Source: Bacteroides sp.
GTDB lineage: Bacteria > Bacteroidota > Bacteroidia > Bacteroidales > Bacteroidaceae
NCBI GenBank assembly: GCA_021203515.1
Contig: JAJQAY010000073.1
Location: forward strand, 58,422 to 122,421
Length of the DNA stretch: 64,000 nucleotides
Direction: 5' to 3'
The first letter of the stretch is position 1, and every line of letters starts with the position of its first letter. Both the position numbers and the translations under genes were made by a program. The notes beneath the pieces are model-generated. The model worked only from the letters and a program-made list of their open reading frames with translations, was not told where the DNA came from and made no database searches. Of the stretch, positions 1-9,018 are shown piece after piece.

Positions 1-122
1 AATGTGAACAACTCTGGAATGATAAAGCTCCCAAAACAAGTATTATGCAAATTGCAGTTCTCATCATATTATATTCTTCGTTTTAAATCGTATTCCCTGC
101 TTATACAAAATTTATTTCACTG

Positions 123-130
123 CAAATATA
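123..130 (-). promoter_or_regulatory. Possible -7 box for a gene off the left edge
   Basis: On the minus strand this reads TATATTTG, which fits the Bacteroides -7 consensus TAnnTTTG. It would drive leftward transcription out of the window. No clear -33 TTTG lies at the usual 19-21 nt spacing, so support is weak. Confidence 0.3.
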
Positions 131-260
131 AGCAGTAGTCAACGCTTTTTATTATCAGCCTCTGACAATAATGTATGCAGGACTAATTAGGCAAAAACAG
201 ACACAGTGAGCCTCCTGCAAGCAAATGTCCTCATCCTTGCCAAAAGTGTATACATCACCA

Positions 261-305
261 AAAAAACTTCCCCGGTGGGGAACATAAGGTTCCTCACCGG
301 GGAAG
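261..305 (-). terminator. Likely intrinsic terminator of the kdp operon
   Basis: Read on the minus strand, the inverted pair 267-283/289-305 (17-bp arms, 5-nt loop, one mismatch) is followed directly by a run of T (261-266 on the plus strand is A6). Stem plus U tract, after the last gene of the kdp cluster, is a classic rho-independent terminator. It is built from two units of the 22-nt array. Confidence 0.7.
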
Positions 306-349
306 GACACGTTCGGCACCGGGGAACGGTGTGTTCCCCGGTGCCGAAC
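267..349. repeat. Four 17-nt palindromic units on a 22-nt lattice (array A)
   Basis: Units lie at 267-283, 289-305, 311-327 and 333-349, separated by exactly 5 nt each (ataag, gacac, ggtgt). All have ends of the form [C/G]TTC...GAA[C/G] around a CCGG-containing core. The core reads one way in units 1 and 4 and the inverse way in units 2 and 3. Units 3 and 4 are perfect inverted copies; units 1 and 2 differ at one pair. The array fills the otherwise gene-free 1-389 stretch, 41 nt after the stop codon of the histidine kinase. Confidence 0.9.
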
Positions 350-389
350 TTTTAGAGTAGTTTTGCTCCTCAAATATAGACCATGTATC

Positions 390-1829
390 CTATGCTTTCA
401 ACCGGATAATAAAACAGCTCCCCTTTCCCAGTTCGCTCTCCACCGTCAACGTACCGCCATGAGCTTCTACGAAATCCTTGGAGATAGAAAGTCCGAGTCC
501 GCTTCCTTGCACTTTGGTGTCCGGTACACGGAAATAGCGATCGAAAATACTTTGGTGATAATGCGGATCGATGCCTTTTCCAAAGTCCCGGACATACATT
601 TCGACGAAACCATCTTCACACTTTGCACCGATAACTACCCGCCCGTTTTCTTTGGAGTAGCGGATAGCATTGCTCAACAAGTTGGTAAGCACCCAAGCTA
701 TCTTCTCACTGTCAACAAACAGTTTAGGCATCTTTTCTTCCGGATACTCCACTTCAATCTGGATACTGAATTTATCTGCCTGCACCTGATTGGCCTTGAT
801 AGCATACTCTATCAGTTCGATAGGTTTCGTTATCTTAGGCATCATCTGCAACTTGCCCGCCTCAACCTGCGTCATATTCAGCAACTCGCCGGTGATGCCG
901 AGCAGACGGTCGGCACTCTCCTTGATGCTCTTGGAGAGTTGTTCCTGCTCATCATTCAGCGCTCCCACCCGTTTGTCCTCCAACAGTTGCAGACTCATCA
1001 GGATGGCAGAGATAGGCGTCTTCAGTTCGTGGGAGATTGTCGAAATAAAAGTGGTTTTAGCACTATCCAATTCTTTGAACTCGGTGATATTCTTCAACAG
1101 AATGACATCACCCAGATTGCGGGGTTCGTCCGCATTTATATCAGTATTCATAATAGTGATGTAGGACGCCTGAAAATAACTTTCCTTATTATCCGCATAA
1201 ATCTTCAAAGGCTCTTTCTTATCGCTTGACGTGATAAGTTCCCTGACCAATCGGCGAAACAGGTCGTTTTTCAGTGAAAGTTCCTCGGCCGAACGACGGA
1301 TTACTTCTTCACGTTTCAGATTTAACACAGTCAGAGCTTCCTTATTGATAAAGAGGATTTCATGTTCCCGATTCAAGCCGATGATAGGCTCATGGATACT
1401 ATTAATAATGGCTTCGAGAAATTTCTTCGCCGCAAGAATATCATTCAACGTACTGGCGCGATACTCCATCAGTCGCTCCGCCATACGGTTAAAGCTGTCG
1501 GCCGCTTCGCGAAACTCTTCATGCCCACTCATATCGAGGCGTTTCTCATAATTATGGTTGGCTATCTCAAGAATACCCTGTGTCAGTTCCTGAATGGGTT
1601 TGCTGATAGAGCGGGGAAGCCAAACCAACAACACGATGCCGGCAACGATACAAATGCCGCCTATGATGGAAACCCATAGCAAAGCACGCTGCAATCCGGG
1701 CATCGCCGCCGGACTATCCGGTTCCGTGGCCGTCAATATTTGGAGATTTACCACAGAAAGAACCACCAGTAAGATTATCATACCGGTCAGGATGCCTACA
1801 CTGAGTATTAATTTTGTACGAATATTCAT
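390..1829 (-). CDS. Membrane histidine kinase of the Kdp system (HAMP-PAS-HisKA-HATPase)
   Basis: A 479-residue inner-membrane sensor kinase. Two membrane segments lie at about 7-29 and 50-71, with a HAMP linker at 72-124 and a PAS domain at about 135-250. A HisKA domain has the phospho-acceptor His267 in ISHELKTP. The HATPase domain has an N box (NLLSNAIRYSK), a G1 box (DFGKGID) and a G2 box (GSGLGLSI). It is the last gene of the kdp cluster, 21 nt after the KdpD-like sensor. In enterobacteria KdpD is one protein; here the cytoplasmic KdpD/USP module and the kinase are separate genes. I infer that it phosphorylates the NtrC-type regulator at 9019-10365. Intact and of normal length. Confidence 0.85.
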   Translation of the reverse strand: MNIRTKLILSVGILTGMIILLVVLSVVNLQILTATEPDSPAAMPGLQRALLWVSIIGGICIVAGIVLLVWLPRSISKPIQELTQGILEIANHNYEKRLDMSGHEEFREAADSFNRMAERLMEYRASTLNDILAAKKFLEAIINSIHEPIIGLNREHEILFINKEALTVLNLKREEVIRRSAEELSLKNDLFRRLVRELITSSDKKEPLKIYADNKESYFQASYITIMNTDINADEPRNLGDVILLKNITEFKELDSAKTTFISTISHELKTPISAILMSLQLLEDKRVGALNDEQEQLSKSIKESADRLLGITGELLNMTQVEAGKLQMMPKITKPIELIEYAIKANQVQADKFSIQIEVEYPEEKMPKLFVDSEKIAWVLTNLLSNAIRYSKENGRVVIGAKCEDGFVEMYVRDFGKGIDPHYHQSIFDRYFRVPDTKVQGSGLGLSISKDFVEAHGGTLTVESELGKGSCFIIRLKA

Positions 1830-1850
1830 AACATACCTAAGAATTAAAAT

Positions 1851-2975
1851 TTATGCAAGTATAATCAAATCTATGTTTGCTTTCGCCAATTTGCTCACAA
1901 ATTTTCTGTATTTCAATATCATAAACAAGGAGTCGGGCAATGCAAACGAAGGGCTTCCCATGCAAACCGTAGTGATTTGTTTCTCTTTACAAACAGCGAT
2001 GATACTGCCCAACACATCTTTTGACTGTTCCTGAACAACTTCTCCACCCAACTCGGTGACTAACTTAAAATGGTTCAGGAGGTAGCGCTGGCGGGCCAAA
2101 TCAATGCGGTCGGCACTTTCGCGGGGCGTCTGCACATAGAGAGCGATAAACGACGTATTGTAGCGGGTGGCCAGGCGGGCCGCTTTGCGAATGATGTGAC
2201 GCGGTATCTTTTCCTGGCTGCTGATACACACCATGAACTTCTCGTGCCGGACACCGACACAGGAGACAACCACTTCGTTCTCCACTTTCTTTTCCACGCG
2301 CAGTGCCACTTCCTTCAATGCCAATTCGCGTAATTGGAGAATATTCTCCGTCTTAAAGAAATTGTTGAGAGCAATCGGCACTTTATCCGACTTATAAATC
2401 TTGCCCGCCTTCAACCGGGTTATCAGTTCTTCGGCAGTCAGGTCGATATTCACCACTTCATCCGCTTCTTCGAGCACACTGTCGGGAATGCGCTCTTTCA
2501 CCTCTATGCCGGAGATGCCTTATACTTCCTCATTAATACTCTCGATGTGCTGGATATTGACGGCGGAAATAACATTGATGCCCTCGTCCAACAAATCCAT
2601 GACATCCTGCCAGCGCTTCTCGTTCCGGCTACCTTCCACATTGGTATGCGCGAGTTCGTCCACGATAACGATTTCGGAATGAATGCGAATAATAGCCTCC
2701 AGGTCCATTTCTTCCAGTTCCTTGCCCTTGTAGAATATCTTGCGACGGGGAATGACCGGCAGTCCTTCGAGCAAGGCTTCCGTTCCGGCACGTCCATGTG
2801 TCTCTACATAGCCTATTTCCACATCCACCCCATTGTCCAGTAAGTCATGAGCTTCCTGAAGCATACGGTAGGACTTTCCCACACCGGCAATCATACCGAT
2901 GTAGATTTTAAACTTACCGCGACGTGACTTCTTAATCAAATCGAGAAAATGTTGTACGCTTTCTTCTCTGTCCAT
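1851..2975 (-). pseudogene. kdpD: KdpD-type sensor (KdpD N-terminal + USP domains), interrupted by one stop
   Basis: The frame encodes the soluble half of KdpD: an N-terminal KdpD domain with a Walker A-like segment (AGVGKSYRM), the DELAHTN motif and a NIQHIESIN segment. A universal-stress-protein domain follows at the C-terminal end (VSCVGVRHEKF...). A TAA at 2520-2522 splits it after INEEV; reading continues in the same frame with GISGIEVKERIPD, which is the normal continuation in this family. The stop most simply derives from CAA (Gln) by one C-to-T change. Without the stop the protein would be about 374 residues. It has no kinase domain of its own. Start chosen at the ATG at 2975. The stop may be a real null mutation or a sequence error. 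Confidence 0.8.
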
Positions 2976-3081
2976 TGTTTTCGGTTTACTTGTTTTATTA
3001 ATGCGACATAACCCATAACTGCCTCACGGCAGCTACGGGTTCCTTTAAATTCATGAGTTTTTAAAGTTATATCTAAATAAA

Positions 3082-3836
3082 TCATGGCCTAAGAGTGATA
3101 CCAAACACCAGATGAGCGTCTTCCATCCGAGGGTTCCAAATGGCTTGCGCAAACACCGGTATTGCAAATTTATCCGTTACTTTGATGTCCGTTGTAGCTT
3201 TCAGGGCGACATTCGTCACGGCAAAGCCGCTGTTGGGAACACCATACACACCTACCCCAGCCTCGTAGGGTAGAAAGCCGCAAGTAGCATTCAGATCAAC
3301 GGACTTGACACTGAACGGATAGTTCAATTCAACATAAGAGGAGTAGTTTTGCTCTCCCTTGTCATTCTTGTCGGCACCGGCAAGCATCGTGTACCAGGCA
3401 ATAGACAAAGGAAACTTCTCCATCGGCAAGGTATAAGCCAGTCCCGCCTCAAAATGGTGGGCCGTCTCATGGCTTTCGAAATTAAAATACTTGGCAGCTC
3501 CTTGACCTCCCCACCAAAGACTGGCAACGGAAAGCGTAAGGCCGGACTCTCCAAAAGCATAGGCGGCAGTCAGGTCTATTTCTTTAGCAGCAGCCCTTCC
3601 GAAGAACTCACACCGTCGAAGTCCGTAGAACCCCATGCGGTCAGAGAGAAATCACCGATACCGAAACCCAGAGTCGGCTGGAAACTGGCACCGGTCTGAT
3701 AGAAGCCACGCCATACGTAGGAACTTACCAAGTCGCCCTGTATCTTAAACTCTTGGGCTTGCACTCTGTTTGCTCCCACAAAACAAGCTGCAACGGCAGC
3801 TACAAAACCTATTGTTACTATTCTAAAACTATTCAT
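3082..3836 (-). pseudogene. Outer-membrane barrel protein in the kdp operon (TorF-type porin), frameshifted
   Basis: The N-terminal part (from 3836) has a signal peptide ending in VQAQ and a start typical of barrel proteins (FKIQGDLVSSYVWRGFYQTG). The frame is lost near 3594-3596, where a run of G on the coding strand seems one base short: SSSEG should continue to AAAKEIDLTAAYAFG, which lies in the next frame. The rest runs to 3082 and ends in a beta-strand with a C-terminal aromatic-rich pattern (HLVFGITLRP). Together about 250 residues. It sits between kdpC and kdpD, so a role in letting potassium cross the outer membrane is plausible but inferred. Confidence 0.7.
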
Positions 3837-3863
3837 GCTTCAATTATTTATCACCTTAAAAAA

Positions 3864-3941
3864 GAGGCAGGAAAGAAGATTCCGTTCCCCTGTGATTGGC
3901 AGCCTTCCGCTACCTGAACAGAATACTTCTGTTCCTGCCTC
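3864..3941 (-). other. Structured RNA segment between kdpC and the porin gene
   Basis: Outer 10-nt arms (3864-3873 and 3932-3941, GAGGCAGGAA/TTCCTGCCTC) are exact inverted copies. Inside lie an 8-bp hairpin (3916-3934, 3-nt loop) and a 6-bp hairpin (3898-3914, GGCAGC/GCTACC with one GU pair). The outer right arm and the 8-bp hairpin share three bases, so they compete. It fills the 135-nt gap between kdpC and the porin and could tune expression of the distal genes. No U tract follows, so it is not a plain terminator. Confidence 0.45.
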
Positions 3942-3971
3942 ACCATAACATGACAAACACAACTAAAAAAA

Positions 3972-4550
3972 TTATTTCTTCTGATTAGCTTCTTCCAGCG
4001 CGATGTTCAGTTTCAGCACATTTACTTTCTCCGTTCCGAACAAACCCAGTAACGGCTTTTCGACAGCTTTATCCACAATCGCCTTGACGTCTGCTTCGTT
4101 CATGCCACGTGCTTGTGCCACACGCTTCACTTGTACGTAAGCACAAGCGGGTGTGATGTCCGGATCCAAACCGGAACCGCTGGCAGTTACCATTTCGGCA
4201 GGCACATCCTTACGGTTCAAGTAGGGATGATGTACAAGGAACGTATCGATGCGCGCTTCCACATCTGCCAGGTATTCCTCGTTCGTAGATCCTTTGTTGC
4301 TACCCGATGAACTGGAAGCGTCGTAACCGTCACCGGCATTAGAGGGACGTCCCCAGAAATAGATGTCCTGTGTAAACAGTTGATCTACATTGGCAGCGCC
4401 CACTACTTTACCGTTTAGGGTTGCCACCTCCGCATCACCCTTGTTCGGTCCTGCGAATTGCGTGAATATCCATAAGATAAGGATATAGAACACGGAGAAG
4501 AATACGCAAAACGCAATTGTTATTTTTAGTGATTTCCAAAGAGTTTTCAT
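3972..4550 (-). CDS. kdpC: Potassium-transporting ATPase subunit C
   Basis: 192 residues with one N-terminal membrane anchor (about 9-31) and a periplasmic domain. The family motifs FTQDIYFWGRPS and SGSGLDPDITPACAYVQVKRVA are present. KdpC is the small subunit that assembles with KdpA and KdpB in the KdpFABC P-type potassium pump. It lies 15 nt after kdpB and is co-transcribed with it. Length and motifs are normal. Confidence 0.95.
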   Translation of the reverse strand: MKTLWKSLKITIAFCVFFSVFYILILWIFTQFAGPNKGDAEVATLNGKVVGAANVDQLFTQDIYFWGRPSNAGDGYDASSSSGSNKGSTNEEYLADVEARIDTFLVHHPYLNRKDVPAEMVTASGSGLDPDITPACAYVQVKRVAQARGMNEADVKAIVDKAVEKPLLGLFGTEKVNVLKLNIALEEANQKK

Positions 4551-4565
4551 TGTTTCATTATTATA

Positions 4566-6615
4566 TTAGAAAAATAAACTGACTATCATATCTATTAATT
4601 TAATGCCGACAAACGGTGCAATAACACCACCCACCCCGTAAATCAACAGGTTGCGGCGCAGCAACGCACTGGCGCCAATCGGTTTGTATTGCACACCGCG
4701 CAACGCCAATGGTATCAGTATCGGGATAATGATAGCATTGAAGATGATGGCGGAAAGGGTAGCCGTCTCCGGACTATGCAATCCCATGATGTTCAGCGGG
4801 GCCAACTGCGGAATGGCAACCATGAACAGTGCCGGAATGATAGCGAAGTACTTGGCAACATCGTTGGCAATGGAGAAAGTAGTCAACGTACCGCGCGTCA
4901 TCAACAACTGCTTACCGATTTCTACAATCTCAATCAGCTTCGTCGGGTCATTGTCGAGGTCTACCATGTTACCGGCTTCCTTGGCCGCCTGCGTACCGCT
5001 GTTCATCGCAACACCTACATTGGCTTGTGCCAGTGCGGGAGCATCATTTGTTCCGTCACCCATCATGGCTACCAACTTGCCGGCTTGCTGTTCCTTCTTG
5101 ATATATTCCATTTTATCTTCCGGTTTAGCCTCGGCAATGAAATCATCGACGCCCGCCTTGTCCGCAATATATTTTGCAGTCAGCGGATTATCACCTGTTA
5201 CCATTACCGTCTTCACACCCATTTTGCGGAGACGTTCGAAACGTTCCTGAATACCCGGTTTGATAATATCCTGCAACTCGATGACTCCGGTAACCGCATG
5301 ATTGACACAGACCACCAACGGAGTACCGCCGTTACTTGAAATCGCGGCAATAACATCTTCCACTTCTTTCGGGAAACAATTTCCGGCGCTCTCCACAATC
5401 TTGCGAATAGCATCGAACGCTCCCTTGCGTATTTGAGTTCCGTCCCGCAAGTCCACTCCCGAACATTTGGTTTCGGCAGTAAACTTTATCATGCGGGCAC
5501 CTGTCGTATTCAGGTCACGCATCCGGCGACCGCTTTCACGTCCCAACTCAATGATAGACTTACCTTCAGGTGTTTCATCAGAGAGTGAGGACAGCAGACA
5601 GGCTTGTACAAAAGCACTTTCGTCGATGCTCGGAGCCGGGTGGAACTTCGTTGCTTTACGGTTACCAATCGTAATCGTACCGGTTTTATCCAACAGCAGT
5701 GTGTCAATGCCTCCCGCAGTTTCCACCGCCTTACCTGATTTGGTGATTACGTTGGCACGGAGCGCACGGTCCATTCCCGCAATACCGATTGCAGAAAGCA
5801 AGCCACCGATAGTGGTCGGTATCAGGCAGACGAACAAGGATATGATAGCCGCAATAGAGATATAAGTTCCCGGGTGGTCTATATTCGTATAATCCGCCAT
5901 TGGAATCAAAGTCATACATACAATCACGAACACCAGTGTAAACCCTGCCAGCAAGATAGTCAACGCTATTTCATTCGGTGTTTTCTGGCGGGTAGCGCCC
6001 TCTACCAGAGCAATCATCTTGTCGAGAAAACTCTCGCCCGGCTGCTGCGTCACCAATACTTTAATCTTATCCGAAAGGACTTTCGTACCACCGGTAACAG
6101 AACTTTTATCACCGCCCGCCTCACGGATAACCGGAGCCGATTCGCCCGTGATAGCGCTTTCGCCGATAGAAGCCAGTCCTTCGACAATCTCACCGTCGGC
6201 AGGAATGATATCGCCCGCTTCGCAGACAAAGTAATCGCCTTTCTTCAGGCGTGCGCTGCTGACAGTACACAGTTTACCCTCCACCAACACCTTGGCGGGA
6301 GTCTCCTCACGCGTCTTGCGCAGACTGTCCGCTTGCGCCTTGCCACGAGCTTCGGCTATGGCTTCGGCAAAATTGGCGAACAGCAGGGTTACAAACAGTA
6401 CCACAAATACGAGGAAGTTGTAACCGAACGTTCCATATTCCGCAGTTCCCAACGAGAGAACGCAAACCACCAGCATCACCAGCGTCACAATCTCCACCGT
6501 AAACATAATCGGATTCTTTATCATCATCCGCGGATTCAACTTCACGAATGATTGCTTCAAGCTTTCCATTACTTGCTCCTTCTGAAACAAAGAAGCTGAT
6601 TTTTTTATCTTTCAT
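4566..6615 (-). CDS. kdpB: Potassium-transporting P-type ATPase subunit B (probable 1-nt insertion at the fifth to seventh codon)
   Basis: The catalytic P-type ATPase subunit: phosphorylation motif DKTGTIT, the TGES-type actuator loop (SAITGESAPV), hinge motif GDGTNDAPALAQANVGVAM and several membrane helices. The open frame starts inside the gene. The normal KdpB start appears to be the ATG at 6615 (MKDKK...), but a run of seven A (coding strand, 6600-6606) throws it out of frame. With six A it would read MKDKKSASLFQKEQVMESL, matching the usual KdpB N-terminus. If the insertion is real, translation could still start at the ATG at 6569, which has an AGAAGGAG-like site upstream. That would lose about 15 residues that do not include a catalytic motif. 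Confidence 0.88.
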
Positions 6616-6622
6616 ACTTAGG

Positions 6623-6650
6623 AAATTACAATTTACTAATTACTAATTAC
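6623..6650. repeat. Four 7-nt repeats (AAATTAC type) at the kdpA/kdpB junction
   Basis: Four consecutive heptamers: AAATTAC, AATTTAC, TAATTAC, TAATTAC. The kdpA stop codon lies inside the block. The same heptamer family recurs at 15426-15453. Confidence 0.8.
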
Positions 6651-8341
6651 AGGCTGAAATGTTCGGCAATCGTACTCAACGCATGTGCCGGGAAGAATGA
6701 CAAGGCAGCCACGATAAAGATTACGGCAAAAGTCATCACACCGAAGGCGAATGTATCAGTCTTTAGCGTACCGGCACTTTCCGGGATAAACTTCTTCTGC
6801 GCCAACAGACCGGCAATAGCAACCTGCCCTACTATCGGAAGGAAACGCCCTAAAATCAATACCCAACCGCACGAGTAGTTCCAGAAGTAAGTATTGTCAC
6901 CCAATCCTTCGAAACCGGAACCGTTGTTGGCGGCAGACGAAGTATATTCATAAAGTTGTTCGCTTAGTCCGTGGAAACTCGGATTGGCGAGCCAACCTCC
7001 CTCACTTTCCACAAAGCCCGGATGATGAGCAAAGAGATAACAGGACAAAGCCGTACCGACAAGGATAATGAACGGATGCAGCAACGCTACAATCGTCGCA
7101 ATTTTCATTTCACGGGCTTCCACCTTCTTTCCGAGGAATTCGGGAGTACGCCCCACCATCAGGCCGCTGATAAACACAGCTATGATAATAAAGGTATAGT
7201 AGTTCATCCAGCCCACGCCGACACCACCAAACCATGTATTAATCTGCATATTCAGCATTTCTATCATACCGGACAACGGCATCGTGGAATCGTGCATACC
7301 GTTGACGGAACCGTTGGAAGTAACCGTAGTCGTGACACTCCACAACGCCGTTGCGGCAGGTCCCAGCCGGGCTTCCTTCCCTTCCATCGCACCGTTTTGA
7401 GCAATACCCATATCGTCGATGCGCGGATTACCGTTCATCTCCTGATAAACATTGATGCCTACACCCACCAGATATGCGAAGAGCATTACGCCAAAGATAC
7501 TATATGCCAACTTCTTACGGTTGGAGTAGAATCCGAGCGCAAAGACCGTCGCCATAGGAATGACGAGGATAGCCCAGTTTTCCACGATGTTAGTCAGATA
7601 AGTCGGGTTCTCCAACGGATGAGAGGAGTTGACACCGAAATAACCGCCGCCGTTCGTGCCCAACTGCTTAATAGGAACGATTGCCGCGGCAGGACCTTGT
7701 GACACCATTTGTTCCTGTCCCTCAAGGGTAGTCACCTGCATCTTCCCGTCGAAACCCATAGGAGTACCTTGCACGATAAGGATAAAACCGACAATCAGTG
7801 AAAGCGGCAACAGCACACGCGTGCAGCTCAAAACAAGGAAGCGCCAGAAGTTGCCGATTGTCTTCGTCGTCTTTACCGAAATGGACTTGATGATAGCCGC
7901 CATACCCGTAGCCGCCGTAATAAACTGAAAGAGCATGATGACGAACAACTGAGTGAAATAAGTCAACCCGCTTTCTCCCGAATAGTGCTGCAAGTTACAG
8001 TTCACCATGAAACTGATGCAGGTATTGAACGCTTGGTCGGGAGTCTGCGCCCCGTTTCCGTCCGGATTCAGCGGCAACCAGCCCTGACAAACCAACAGAA
8101 CTATTCCCCAGATAAACCAGAAACAGTTCAGTATCAAAAGGGCTTTGAGGAACTGTTTCCAGTTCATTTCCTCATTGGGATTTACCCCGCTCACCTTATA
8201 TATTAATCTCTCGACAGGAGCCATGAAGTCCGACCACGTCTTCTCTCCTTTGTAAACCTTAGCTATGTATTTGCCCAGCGGATAGGCGATAATCACCATG
8301 AGGACAATCTGCACAACCACACCTAAAAATTCTGTATTCAT
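6647..8341 (-). CDS. kdpA: Potassium-transporting ATPase subunit A
   Basis: 564 residues, close to the usual ~560 of KdpA. About ten membrane helices, with the four selectivity-filter loops of the potassium channel family, for example TAATGMAAI, GTNGGGYFGVNSSHP and SSAANNGSGFEG. KdpA is the channel-like subunit that binds potassium. It lies 25 nt after kdpF. The stop falls inside a 7-nt repeat block. Intact. Confidence 0.96.
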   Translation of the reverse strand: MNTEFLGVVVQIVLMVIIAYPLGKYIAKVYKGEKTWSDFMAPVERLIYKVSGVNPNEEMNWKQFLKALLILNCFWFIWGIVLLVCQGWLPLNPDGNGAQTPDQAFNTCISFMVNCNLQHYSGESGLTYFTQLFVIMLFQFITAATGMAAIIKSISVKTTKTIGNFWRFLVLSCTRVLLPLSLIVGFILIVQGTPMGFDGKMQVTTLEGQEQMVSQGPAAAIVPIKQLGTNGGGYFGVNSSHPLENPTYLTNIVENWAILVIPMATVFALGFYSNRKKLAYSIFGVMLFAYLVGVGINVYQEMNGNPRIDDMGIAQNGAMEGKEARLGPAATALWSVTTTVTSNGSVNGMHDSTMPLSGMIEMLNMQINTWFGGVGVGWMNYYTFIIIAVFISGLMVGRTPEFLGKKVEAREMKIATIVALLHPFIILVGTALSCYLFAHHPGFVESEGGWLANPSFHGLSEQLYEYTSSAANNGSGFEGLGDNTYFWNYSCGWVLILGRFLPIVGQVAIAGLLAQKKFIPESAGTLKTDTFAFGVMTFAVIFIVAALSFFPAHALSTIAEHFSL

Positions 8342-8366
8342 TGCTTTTACGCTTTAATTTTTCCGT

Positions 8367-8447
8367 TTAGAACCTTTCGGGTTTGACGAGTACATACATC
8401 AAATAACCGAACACTGCGATTCCCAATACAAATAATACCGTGTACAT
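8367..8447 (-). CDS. kdpF: KdpF, small membrane subunit
   Basis: A 26-residue peptide starting MYTVLFVLGIAVFGYLMYVL and ending VKPERF. This is the single-helix KdpF subunit that stabilises the KdpFABC complex; the basic C-terminal tail with KPERF is typical. It is directly upstream of kdpA. Confidence 0.9.
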   Translation of the reverse strand: MYTVLFVLGIAVFGYLMYVLVKPERF

Positions 8448-8461
8448 AATCTTTCTCTCCC

Positions 8462-8557
8462 TTAAATCTTTTCAAACCAATCCACACATTTCCAGAATAG
8501 CCAGAAAGCGAGAAAGCCGCTCAACAGGCAGAAAATAAATGAAATCGTTATTCCCAT
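8462..8557 (-). CDS. 31-residue membrane peptide heading the kdp operon
   Basis: A short frame starting MGITISFIFC and ending CVDWFEKI, with one strong membrane helix rich in Phe and Trp. The ATG at 8557 has AAAAGGTAAAAAC just upstream. A longer frame opens at 8698, but the sigma-54 promoter at 8605-8620 lies inside it, so the short start is preferred. It is 14 nt upstream of kdpF and of similar size, so it may be a second small subunit or regulator of the pump. Function unknown. Confidence 0.6.
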   Translation of the reverse strand: MGITISFIFCLLSGFLAFWLFWKCVDWFEKI

Positions 8558-8604
8558 GTTTTTACCTTTTAAAATTAATACTATAGCTTTATCGCCCTCA
8601 ATGA

Positions 8605-8620
8605 TGCCAATAGCGTGCCA
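8605..8620 (-). promoter_or_regulatory. Sigma-54 (-24/-12) promoter of the kdp operon
   Basis: Minus strand reads TGGCACGCTATTGGCA against consensus TGGCACGnnnnTTGCW. Only one informative base differs, and the invariant GG and GC are 10 nt apart as required. Transcription would start near 8594, giving a leader of roughly 37 nt before the ATG at 8557. The neighbouring regulator (9019-10365) is of the sigma-54-activating class, which agrees. Confidence 0.85.
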
Positions 8621-8851
8621 AAAGCAGGCAGCGAAGAATAAACCATTAATAACCAAGCAGATGTATTTCACAATCCATTGTATAGAAAAGGAAAGCACCC
8701 TTCCAAAATGAAAAGGTGCTTATCAAAACAGAAGTCTGTATTCTTCCGTCATACAACGGCAGCATACACGTTTATTATATTAGTTGGAAGAATTGCCTCT
8801 TTTACTTTTCTCCACCGTATTCATTATCATCTTTGAAAGAAAATAATAATT

Positions 8852-8937
8852 CGTTAGGCCTTGGTTGTTCTTTCGTTAAACCTTGGTCTAACGAAAGAAC
8901 AACCAAGGCCTAACGCAAAGGCAACCCCGGTCTAACG
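8852..8937. repeat. Four units on a 22-nt lattice between the Kdp regulator and the kdp promoter (array B)
   Basis: CCNNGG cores sit at 8859, 8881, 8903 and 8925, exactly 22 nt apart (CCTTGG, CCTTGG, CCAAGG, CCCCGG), flanked by CGTTAG or its inverse CTAACG. The outer 27 nt on each side (8852-8878 and 8889-8915) form a perfect inverted repeat. The array is 82 nt past the stop of the regulator gene and about 235-320 nt upstream of the sigma-54 promoter. It is the only feature I see in the 8699-9018 gap. Confidence 0.9.
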
Positions 8938-9018
8938 AATTAAAAGCAGTAAAGCAAGTATTTATAAATTGTGGATGCGGTAACTAATATTACCTAAGAA
9001 ATATTTTATCCGCTTCTA

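Noticed and set aside
155..373. 72-codon minus-strand frame at the left edge
   Set aside because: It is translated array A repeat; no start signal or family.
8462..8698. 78-residue version of the small kdp membrane protein
   Set aside because: The sigma-54 promoter lies within it, so the transcript starts after its first codon.
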